Shown here: positions 57,770-64,000 of the stretch, piece after piece
Position numbering within the stretch: position 1 is the stretch's first letter
Layout: each line of letters opens with the position of its first letter
Source: JADJOM01 sp046327715
GTDB taxonomy: Bacteria; Gemmatimonadota; Gemmatimonadetes; Gemmatimonadales; GWC2-71-9
Direction of reading: 5' to 3'
Assembly (NCBI GenBank): GCA_046327715.1
Contig: JAXLXY010000001.1
Location: forward strand, 406,652-470,651
DNA: 64,000 nt
Position numbers and translations under genes: made by a program
The notes under the pieces: model-generated
What the model was told of the DNA's origin: nothing
What the model saw: only the letters and a program-made list of their open reading frames with translations
Database searches by the model: none

Positions 57770-58672
57770 CTAGAAGAGGAACTGCTGCGCGCGGGCGGCG
57801 GTGCGCGGGACCTCGGCCGAGAACCAGGCCACGTCCTCGTCGGTGGCGCCCAGTTCGGTCAGGACGTCTGCGGCCGAGCAGTCGGCGTTGCCCTCCTCGT
57901 GGAGGGCCGCGCCCAGGTCGGTGCAGAGCACTTCCGCGGCCTGGATGACCCGGGCGAGGTGCTGGAAGGCGTCATCCGCCTGGTGGGGGTGGTGGTGGTT
58001 GGTGACGGCTTCCGCGATGAACGGGGGGAGTGACCAGCGGCCCAGCAGCAGGCCGCCCACGGCCCCGTGATCCATGCCGAGGTGCTCCTCCTCGTATTGC
58101 CACAGCCGTCCGCCGAGCGTGGCCCGGGCGGTCATGACCTCGGCGAATTCGCGGGGGAAGTGCTGCTCGAGGACCAACAGGCCGGCGTCATGGAGCAGCC
58201 CGGCCACGTAGACGTCGTCGGTGGTGATCTCGCCCGGCTGGCCGAAGCGGTCCCAGAGCAGGCGGGCGGTCATGCCGACCGCGGCGGAGTGGATCCAGAA
58301 GGCCTCGTGGTTGAGCCCGCCGGTGCGGGTCCGGAAGGCCTTCACCACCGCCAGGACGATGCAGATGGCCCGCACCTGGTTGATCCCCAGGCGCGACACG
58401 GCCGTCAGGATGGAGCCGATCCGGTCGCCCCCGCGATGGAAGGCGGCCGAGTTCGCGGCCCGGAGCAGGCGGGCGGTCAGGGCCGGGTCCCGTTCGATGA
58501 TGGCGGCCACGTCCGAGGCCCCGGCGTGCTCGTTGTCCAGCACCTTGTGGAGCTGGAAGACCACGGTCGGCAGGGTGGGCAGGTTCTCCCCCCGCGCGAG
58601 CAGGTCCCGCATGCCGTTGATGATGTAGGGCAATCCCTTCCCTCCGGGCCTGACCGGCCCCGTTCGGTCCAT
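57770..58672 (-). CDS. HDOD-domain signalling protein (motor-linked)
   Basis: This protein of up to 300 residues has an N-terminal HDOD domain (LPTLPTVVFQLHKVLDNEH, DPALTARLLRAANSA) and the HD-like helix VAGLLHDAGLLVLE followed by NHHHPH. It resembles the HDOD protein at 30346 in design but is clearly diverged. ATG at 58672 has AGGG 5 nt upstream; a start at the internal ATG 20 codons later is possible. It is transcribed divergently from motA through an overlapping pair of sigma-28-like promoters, pointing to a motility-related role. Confidence 0.87.
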   Translation of the reverse strand: MDRTGPVRPGGKGLPYIINGMRDLLARGENLPTLPTVVFQLHKVLDNEHAGASDVAAIIERDPALTARLLRAANSAAFHRGGDRIGSILTAVSRLGINQVRAICIVLAVVKAFRTRTGGLNHEAFWIHSAAVGMTARLLWDRFGQPGEITTDDVYVAGLLHDAGLLVLEQHFPREFAEVMTARATLGGRLWQYEEEHLGMDHGAVGGLLLGRWSLPPFIAEAVTNHHHPHQADDAFQHLARVIQAAEVLCTDLGAALHEEGNADCSAADVLTELGATDEDVAWFSAEVPRTAARAQQFLF

Positions 58673-58682
58673 CCATCCCTGC

Positions 58683-58710
58683 TCAAGGTATCGGCAAGCG
58701 GCTCCGATAC
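58683..58710 (+). promoter_or_regulatory. Sigma-28-like promoter of motA operon
   Basis: TCAAG (58683-58687), 15 nt, TCCGATAC (58703-58710), about 28 nt upstream of the motA ATG. Confidence 0.6.
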
Positions 58711-58714
58711 TTCA
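58688..58714 (-). promoter_or_regulatory. Sigma-28-like promoter of the HDOD gene
   Basis: Minus-strand TGAAG (58714-58710), 14 nt, GCCGATAC (58695-58688). It shares most of its bases with the oppositely directed motA promoter. Confidence 0.6.
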
Positions 58715-58737
58715 GCCATGCAAGGGACGGCTGCGCC

Positions 58738-59604
58738 ATGATCGCGATTATCGGCCTGGTGGTCGTGCTGGGCGCCGTGGTGGTGGGCTTCACCATGGCG
58801 GGGGGCCAGCTCATGGCCCTCTTCCACGCATCGGAAATCGTCACCATCGGCGGCGTGGCCCTCGGCACGGTGCTCATCTCCACCCCCGCGCCGGTGCTCA
58901 AGGCGATCGGGGCCAAGCTCGCGACGGTCTTCAAGGGCAACCGCTTCACCAAGGACCTCTACCTCGACGCCCTCAAGATGCTCTACGAGCTCTTCCAGAT
59001 CGCCCGCAAGGACGGCCTGGTGGCGATCGAGGCGCACATCGAGGACCCCGAGAAGAGCGCCATCTTCAAGAAGTACCCGAAGGTGCTGCACGAGCACCAT
59101 GCGATGGAGTTCCTGTGCGACTCCCTCCGCCTGGTCCTGGTGGGCAGCGTCCCGCCGCACGACCTCGACGCCCTGATGGACGCCGAGATGGACGTGCACC
59201 ACGAGGAGGCCGCCAAGCCCGCCGCCGCGCTGCAGAAGGTCGGCGACGCCCTCCCCGGCATCGGCATCGTGGCCGCGGTGCTCGGCATCGTCATCACCAT
59301 GGGCGCCATCTCGGGGCCGGTGGAGCAGATCGGCGAGCACGTGGCCGCCGCGCTCACCGGCACCTTCCTCGGCGTGTACATGGCCTATGGCTTCATCGCC
59401 CCGATGTCCGGGGCGATCGAGGGCGCCAATTCGGAAGAGAGCCGGTTCTTCGCCTTCTTCAAGGCGAGCGTCGTGGCCTTCGCCAAGGGCTTTGCGCCCA
59501 TCGTGGCCGTCGAGTTCGCCCGCCGCGCGATCTACTCCACCGCCCGTCCCACCTTCCAGGAGATGGAATCGTCCTGCAAGCAGGCGGCCAAGGCCGGGAA
59601 GTAG
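58738..59604 (+). CDS. motA: Flagellar motor stator protein MotA
   Basis: This 288-residue inner-membrane proton-channel subunit has TM helices at about 1-20 and 28-50 (TIGGVALGTVLIS), a large cytoplasmic loop with charged residues (ARKDGLVAIEAHIEDPEKS), and two further helices (GIGIVAAVLGIVITMG and GTFLGVYMAYGFIAP). The pattern is that of proton-type MotA. It is followed 3 nt later by motB. Confidence 0.95.
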   Translation: MIAIIGLVVVLGAVVVGFTMAGGQLMALFHASEIVTIGGVALGTVLISTPAPVLKAIGAKLATVFKGNRFTKDLYLDALKMLYELFQIARKDGLVAIEAHIEDPEKSAIFKKYPKVLHEHHAMEFLCDSLRLVLVGSVPPHDLDALMDAEMDVHHEEAAKPAAALQKVGDALPGIGIVAAVLGIVITMGAISGPVEQIGEHVAAALTGTFLGVYMAYGFIAPMSGAIEGANSEESRFFAFFKASVVAFAKGFAPIVAVEFARRAIYSTARPTFQEMESSCKQAAKAGK

Positions 59605-59607
59605 CCC

Positions 59608-60462
59608 GTGAACAAGGCGCGCGAGCAGCCGATCATCATCATCAAGAAGAAGGGCCACGGGCACGGCCACCACGGTGGTGCCTGGAAGGTGGCCTTCGCC
59701 GATTTCATGACGGCCATGTTCGCCATGTTCCTCGTGCTCTGGCTGGTGAACCAGTCGAGCGACGTGAAATCGGCGATCGCCGGCTACTTCCAGGACCCGC
59801 TGGGGCGGGCCGACGAGTTCGGCAGCTCCATCATGCCCGGCGAGGGCGCCCAGACCCAGAGCCCGCGCCCCATGACCGCGCAGCAGGTGATCGACCTGCG
59901 GCGGGACCGGCTGCGCTACGTGGCCGAGCAGATCAAGCAGGAGATCCGCGAGACGCCGGCGCTGGCCGAGATCGCCGACCATGTCGAGGTGGAGATCACC
60001 GAGGAGGGCCTCCGGATCCAGCTGCTGGAGGACTCCACGGGGGTGTTCTTCGAGCTGGGCAGCGCCGCCCCCAAGCCGGCCGGCGCCGCGCTGCTCGAGT
60101 TGCTCGGCAAGAAGCTGGGCGGCATGCCGAACGCCGTGGTGATCGAGGGCCACACCGACGCCCGGCCGTTCCACCGGGCCGACGGCTACAGCAATTGGGA
60201 GCTCAGCGTGGACCGGGCCAATGCCGCCCGCCGGATCATGCAGGTCGGCGGGCTCAATGATGCCCAGATCCAGCAGGTGCGCGGGTGGGCCGACCGCAAG
60301 CTGCGCGACCCGGAGCACCCCGAGGCCGACAGCAACCGCCGGGTGACGGTGACGATGCTGCTGCCCCCGGTGACCGCCGCGGACACGCTGGGCTTCCCGA
60401 CCGACACCCTGGCCGCGGGTTACGTCCCCGACTCGGCCGGCGGGGCGGCGTACGCGCCATGA
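59608..60462 (+). CDS. motB: Flagellar motor stator protein MotB
   Basis: This 284-residue stator subunit has a His-rich cytoplasmic start (HGHGHHGG), then the plug/TM helix WKVAFADFMTAMFAMFLVLW with the proton-binding Asp in FADFMTAMF. A C-terminal OmpA-like peptidoglycan-binding domain contains IEGHTDARPFHRADGYSNWE and NRRVTV. The GTG start lies 3 nt after motA; the stop overlaps the next ATG by 4 nt. Confidence 0.95.
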   Translation: MNKAREQPIIIIKKKGHGHGHHGGAWKVAFADFMTAMFAMFLVLWLVNQSSDVKSAIAGYFQDPLGRADEFGSSIMPGEGAQTQSPRPMTAQQVIDLRRDRLRYVAEQIKQEIRETPALAEIADHVEVEITEEGLRIQLLEDSTGVFFELGSAAPKPAGAALLELLGKKLGGMPNAVVIEGHTDARPFHRADGYSNWELSVDRANAARRIMQVGGLNDAQIQQVRGWADRKLRDPEHPEADSNRRVTVTMLLPPVTAADTLGFPTDTLAAGYVPDSAGGAAYAP

Positions 60463-61646
60463 GCAGGCTCGTCAGCACGATCCTCCTGGTCGACGACGAC
60501 CCGACCACCCTGGCCCACTTCAAGGCGGTGCTGGAGCACGAGCCGGCCCTCCGGGTCGCCACGGCCGTCAACGGGAAGGACGGGCTGGGGCGGGCCCGCG
60601 AGATCCTCCCGGACCTGATCATCTCCGACTACATGATGCCGGAGATGGACGGGTTCGAGTTCTGCCAGCGGGTCAAGCAGGAGCCGGCGCTGGAGGGCTG
60701 CCTGTTCGTGGTCCTCTCGGGCTTCACCGACACCAGCCTCAAGGTGCGCGGCCTCAACCTCGGGGTGGACGACTACCTCACCAAGCCGATCGAGATTCCC
60801 GAGCTGATCGCCCGGGTGCGCGCCAGCCTGCGGATCAAGCGGCTGCAGGACGAGCTGCGCAACGGCAAGTCGGAGCTCGAGCGGCTGCACGGCGAGCTCG
60901 GTGACAGCTTCGACGGCCTGCTGCACCTGCTGATCCACCTGGTGGACCTGGGCCTCCCCGGCGCGGCCGACCGGGGCAAGCGCCTCACCGCGCTCAGCCG
61001 CCAGGTCGGGGAGCGGTTCGAGGTGCCGGCGGAGCTGCTGGCCGACCTGGAGCTCGCGGCCCAGCTGCACGAGGTGGGCAAGGTGGTGGACGCGGCCCAC
61101 CACGCCCTCGGCGCCCCGGCCCAGCCCGACTGGCACTACGCGGTGGTGACGGGCTCGCTGCTGGAGCAGGTGGTGCGGCTGCGGGGCGCGGCCGAGCTGA
61201 TCGGCGGCATGTTCGAGAACTGGGACGGCACGGGGATGCCCAACCACTTCGTCTCGGGACAGATCCCCCTCCGCGCACGGATCCTCCGGATCGCGACCGA
61301 CTTCTACCGCCTCGTGGACGGCGACGGCCGGCGGGCCGGCCTCGCGCCCGACGCCGCCATCGAGGTGCTCAAGGAGCACAGCGGCACCTGGTACGACCCG
61401 CTCGCGGTGGTGCACCTCGAGTCGATCGTGCTCGACCGGCCCCGCAGCGAGTGGCGCACCAGCCGCACGCAGGTGGGCGTCGACCAGCTCAAGGAGGGCA
61501 TGGTGCTCGCCGCCGACCTCTCGACCAGCTCGGGGGTCAAGCTGCTCGCCAAGGGCGCGACGGTCTCCGCCAGCATGCTCGACGTCATCCAGCGGCGGCA
61601 CCTGGCCGACCCCATCATCGACGGGGTCTGGATCGCGCGACGCTGA
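60459..61646 (+). CDS. Response regulator with degenerate HD-GYP-like output domain
   Basis: This 395-residue protein has a receiver domain (LLVDDDPTT, phospho-acceptor IISDYMMPEMDG, TKPIE), a coiled linker and an HD-GYP-like domain. The metal-binding HD pair reads QLHEVGKV (His-Glu) and the GYP site reads WDGTGMPNHF, so c-di-GMP hydrolysis is doubtful. The C-terminal ~55 residues (VDQLKEGMVLAADL, KLLAKGATVS) resemble the standalone protein at 31190. It is cotranscribed with motAB by a 4-nt overlap and may regulate stator function. Confidence 0.85.
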   Translation: MSRLVSTILLVDDDPTTLAHFKAVLEHEPALRVATAVNGKDGLGRAREILPDLIISDYMMPEMDGFEFCQRVKQEPALEGCLFVVLSGFTDTSLKVRGLNLGVDDYLTKPIEIPELIARVRASLRIKRLQDELRNGKSELERLHGELGDSFDGLLHLLIHLVDLGLPGAADRGKRLTALSRQVGERFEVPAELLADLELAAQLHEVGKVVDAAHHALGAPAQPDWHYAVVTGSLLEQVVRLRGAAELIGGMFENWDGTGMPNHFVSGQIPLRARILRIATDFYRLVDGDGRRAGLAPDAAIEVLKEHSGTWYDPLAVVHLESIVLDRPRSEWRTSRTQVGVDQLKEGMVLAADLSTSSGVKLLAKGATVSASMLDVIQRRHLADPIIDGVWIARR

Positions 61647-61659
61647 GGGCCGGGGGCGC

Positions 61660-61688
61660 TTTACGGGCCCCGGGGGGCGGGTTAACCT
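61660..61688 (+). promoter_or_regulatory. Predicted promoter of the small histidine kinase
   Basis: TTTACG (61660-61665), 17-bp spacer, TAACCT (61683-61688), with a leader of about 20 nt carrying GGGAGA before the GTG at 61714. Confidence 0.45.
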
Positions 61689-61713
61689 TCCCTTCCCCCG
61701 GGAGAACACAGCC

Positions 61714-62460
61714 GTGACCGTCACCGCCCAGCCGAGCCTCTCGGCGCAGGTGTCGTCTCCGCAGTTCGAGGAACTCCTCATCCGGGCCGACCGCGCCCAG
61801 GTCATCGCCTCCCTCGCCCGGGGAATGGCGCACGACCTGCGCGGCCCGCTCCAGACCCTCACCCTCCTGGTCGACCCGAACGCCGACCTGCTCGGCGGCC
61901 CCGAGGGGGCCCGCCTGCGCCAGGCCGTCAGCGAATCGGTGCAGCACCTGGCCGACACCATCGGGACCTTCAGCCAGGTCTACGCCCCACCGGACGCGGA
62001 CGCCGCCCCGGTGATCGTGGAGGACCTGCTGGCTTCCGTGGTGGAGCTGCAGCGCTACCAGCGAAGCCTGCCGGCGGTGGAGACCCAGCTCGAACTGCCC
62101 GGCGGGCTGCCCCCGGTCCGGGGCCACGAGGCCCAGCTGCGTCACATCCTGCTCGCCCTCATCTCCAACGCCAAGCAGGCGATGAGCGACCTGCCCCAAC
62201 CGGAGTTGCGGCTGCTGGCCGCGAGCGAGAGCGGGATGGTGCGGATGGTGGTGGAAGACACGGGACCGGGCCTGCCGGCCGCGGTGGCGGCGGATCCCTT
62301 CCGCCCGTTTGCGCACGGCGCCGGGGGGCGCCTGGGGATCGGGCTCGCGGTGGCGCGCTGCCTGGCACAGCGCCACGGCGGGAGCCTCGAGCTGGCCCCG
62401 GCCGCGGCGGGCGGGACGCGGGCCATCCTCCGGCTCCCGACCTGGCGTCGCGGCGGCTAG
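61714..62460 (+). CDS. Small soluble sensor histidine kinase
   Basis: This 248-residue protein with no membrane helix or PAS domain has HisKA with His in ARGMAHDLRGPLQ and a compact HATPase. HATPase motifs are LALISNAKQAM (N-box), EDTGPGLP (G1) and GRLGIGLAVAR (G2), ending in ILRLPTWRR. It resembles NtrB-like kinases reduced to the catalytic core. No regulator follows it; CsrA and FlgK genes converge on it. It may phosphorylate the upstream REC/HD protein, which is inference. Confidence 0.87.
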   Translation: MTVTAQPSLSAQVSSPQFEELLIRADRAQVIASLARGMAHDLRGPLQTLTLLVDPNADLLGGPEGARLRQAVSESVQHLADTIGTFSQVYAPPDADAAPVIVEDLLASVVELQRYQRSLPAVETQLELPGGLPPVRGHEAQLRHILLALISNAKQAMSDLPQPELRLLAASESGMVRMVVEDTGPGLPAAVAADPFRPFAHGAGGRLGIGLAVARCLAQRHGGSLELAPAAAGGTRAILRLPTWRRGG

Positions 62461-62480
62461 CGCCCGCGACGCGCGACGGG

Positions 62481-62723
62481 TCAGGGCTCGGGGATAGGCT
62501 TTCGCAGGGGGAGCTGTTCCAGCCAGTCGGTGCCGGTGGAGCGGGCGTTGGCCCGCCGGTTCTCCTCGGCCACCCGGGAGACCAGCTCCTCGCGCTGGAT
62601 GTTGATGGAGGTGGGCGCCTCGATCCCGATGCGCGCGCCGCGCCGGTCGCTCGACAGCACGACGATGCGGATCCCTCCGTCGATGATGATCGCCTCTCCC
62701 TGGCGACGATTCAGTATCAGCAC
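62481..62723 (-). CDS. csrA: Carbon storage regulator CsrA
   Basis: This 80-residue RNA-binding translational regulator starts LILNRRQGEAIII and has GIEAPTSINIQREEL. The conserved RNA-contacting Arg in RREEL-type strands is represented by QREEL with downstream AEENRRANA. The tail is about 20 residues longer than in enteric CsrA. It begins 29 nt after flgK and is probably cotranscribed. In many flagellates it represses flagellin mRNA and is antagonised by FliW. Confidence 0.95.
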   Translation of the reverse strand: MLILNRRQGEAIIIDGGIRIVVLSSDRRGARIGIEAPTSINIQREELVSRVAEENRRANARSTGTDWLEQLPLRKPIPEP

Positions 62724-62752
62724 GGCGCTTTCCCGCCTCCTCCCCGCACCCG

Positions 62753-64000
62753 TCAGCTCACCATGCCGATGACGGACTGCATCATTTCGTCCGCCACCGT
62801 CACCATCCGGGCGGCGGCCGCGAACGCATTCTGCTGCGCGATCAGGTTGGTCAGTTCCTCGTCCACCGAGACCCCGCTGACGCTCTTGCGGAGCCCGTCC
62901 ACGTGGTTCACCACCGCCTCCTGCGCGGTCGCCTTGTCGGTCGCGTCGCGCAGCTGTACGCCGAGCCGCGACACCAGCTTCTGGTAGGCCGTCCCGATCG
63001 GCTGGCCCCCGAAGCTCGCCACCCCGGCGGTGCGGAGGCCGGCGAGGGCCAGGGCGACGCTGTTGTCGCCGATGCCGCCGCTCTGGCCCGCCGCGATGTT
63101 GTCGGTGGAGGTGGTCAGGGCCACGCTCAGCTGCAGGCTGCTCGCGGTGAGCCCGGTGGGGTTGAAGAAGTCGATGCCGGTGGCGCCGGCCAGGTTCTTC
63201 CCCCCGCGGTGCAACGCGTTCACCTCGGTGACCACGCCCCGCGCCAGCGCATCGAGCTGGGCCCGGATGTCGGGCAGCGTGTTCCCCGAGAGCTCGGCCA
63301 GCGCGCCGAGCTCGCCGCTCTGCACGTTGATGGTGCCGATCCCCCCCTTCACCCCCACGCCATAGCGGCCATTGCCCTGGTCGCGCAGCTCGAACTCGGT
63401 GAACTGGCCGGCGTCCACCAGCAGCGCGTCGCCGGCGGCGACGCCCACCGTGCCATCGCTGCGCGAGAGCACCCGGACGCCGACGATGGAGGAAAGCCGG
63501 TCGATCAGGCGGTCGCGCTGGTCCTTGACGTCGGGGGCCTCCCGCTGGCCCGCCGACACCGACCGGATCCGGGTATTGAGGTCGGCGATCTCCCGCATGA
63601 TCTCGTTGACCTCGTCGATGCGGGACTGCATCTGCGAGACCACGCTGCCCTGGGCCTCGGAGACCCGGCTGTCGGCCTGCTGGAACCGGCGGGCGATGTC
63701 GGCGCCGGCCTGGCGTACCAGCTCGCGCGGCGCCTGGCCGGTGGGATCGTTGGCGAGGTCGCCGAAGGCACTCCAGAAGCCGTCGAGCGCCGCGGCGAGC
63801 CCGGTGTCGGAGGGCTCGCCGAAGATGCCCTCGATGCCGCCGAGGATGTCGCGCTGCGTGGCGAAGCGGGTGAAGTCGCCGTTCTCCTTGCGGTACGACA
63901 CGTCGAGGAACTGGTCGCGGATGCGGTCGATCCCCTCGGCCACCACCCCGCGGCCCAGCTGGCCGATGGGGGTCACCAGTGGGTCGGCGGCCCCGAGCCG
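62753..64000 (-). CDS. flgK: Flagellar hook-associated protein 1 (FlgK), 5' end beyond window
   Basis: This is the visible C-terminal 415 residues of the hook-filament junction protein. FlgK features include GFWSAFGDLANDPTGQAPRE, the QMQSRIDEVNEIMREIADLN helix, VALALAGLRTA and the C-terminal D0 helix EELTNLIAQQNAFAAAARM. The frame is open to base 64000 and the N-terminus is outside. Confidence 0.95.
   Translation of the reverse strand, partial: RLGAADPLVTPIGQLGRGVVAEGIDRIRDQFLDVSYRKENGDFTRFATQRDILGGIEGIFGEPSDTGLAAALDGFWSAFGDLANDPTGQAPRELVRQAGADIARRFQQADSRVSEAQGSVVSQMQSRIDEVNEIMREIADLNTRIRSVSAGQREAPDVKDQRDRLIDRLSSIVGVRVLSRSDGTVGVAAGDALLVDAGQFTEFELRDQGNGRYGVGVKGGIGTINVQSGELGALAELSGNTLPDIRAQLDALARGVVTEVNALHRGGKNLAGATGIDFFNPTGLTASSLQLSVALTTSTDNIAAGQSGGIGDNSVALALAGLRTAGVASFGGQPIGTAYQKLVSRLGVQLRDATDKATAQEAVVNHVDGLRKSVSGVSVDEELTNLIAQQNAFAAAARMVTVADEMMQSVIGMVS

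Overview
The window is very GC-rich chromosomal DNA, with strong GC skew at third codon positions, tightly packed operons, and many 4-nt ATGA/GTGA stop-start overlaps. Gene content points to a flagellated, chemotactic Gram-negative-type bacterium: DUF481 and OprB-type outer-membrane proteins, a CheA/CheW/MCP system and MotA/MotB. The overall flavour (periplasmic-TPR hybrid kinase, DbpA-domain pseudo-helicase, SbcCD, HerA/NurA) resembles Gemmatimonadota, but that placement is inference. No rRNA, tRNA, CRISPR array, insertion sequence or prophage was recognised.

Region 1 (1-19727) is mostly housekeeping. It holds sbcD-sbcC (minus; sbcC runs off the left edge), a MarR regulator with a small zinc-ribbon membrane protein, a TPR hybrid kinase, a DUF481 outer-membrane protein, and a minus operon of aminotransferase, NurA-like nuclease and HerA-like ATPase. 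Then come a degenerate DEAD-box/DbpA-domain protein, HU, thymidine kinase, dephospho-CoA kinase, and a glycine-cleavage/lipoylation group (gcvH, gcvP, LipM-like octanoyltransferase). Region 2 (19783-25166) is a complete five-gene oligopeptide ABC importer, all joined by 4-nt overlaps.

Region 3 (25183-57193, all minus strand) is a large chemosensory island. Reading in the direction of transcription it has an OprB-type porin, three transmembrane chemoreceptors, a receptor-like protein lacking a signalling domain, cheA, cheW, two soluble PAS receptors and a pseudo-globin/PAS protein. These are followed by a first cheB/cheR pair, cheX, a PilZ protein, another transmembrane receptor, a zinc-ribbon response regulator, cheY, and a second cheB/cheR pair. 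The operon ends with a second zinc-ribbon regulator, an Hpt protein, a small HD-GYP-N-terminal-like protein, an HDOD protein and two hybrid histidine kinases. Several of these units follow sites close to TCAAG-N14/15-GCCGATAC, a sigma-28 (FliA) promoter type, so the island is probably co-expressed with the flagellum.

Region 4 (57194-64000) has an AT-rich regulatory stretch, a 29-codon small ORF with a good ribosome-binding site and terminator, an HDOD gene divergent from motA-motB-(REC+degenerate HD-GYP), a small soluble histidine kinase, csrA, and flgK (5' end beyond the right edge).

Most notable: (i) a chemosensory protein whose N-terminal truncated-haemoglobin fold has lost the proximal histidine; (ii) a DEAD-box-derived protein that has lost every ATPase motif but keeps its RNA-binding domain; (iii) interlocked divergent sigma-28 promoters and a porin under a near-consensus sigma-28 promoter; (iv) a recurring -10 box 7-8 nt before start codons, suggesting leaderless mRNAs; (v) pseudo-receiver domains in both hybrid kinases; (vi) a small ORF with its own apparent transcription unit.
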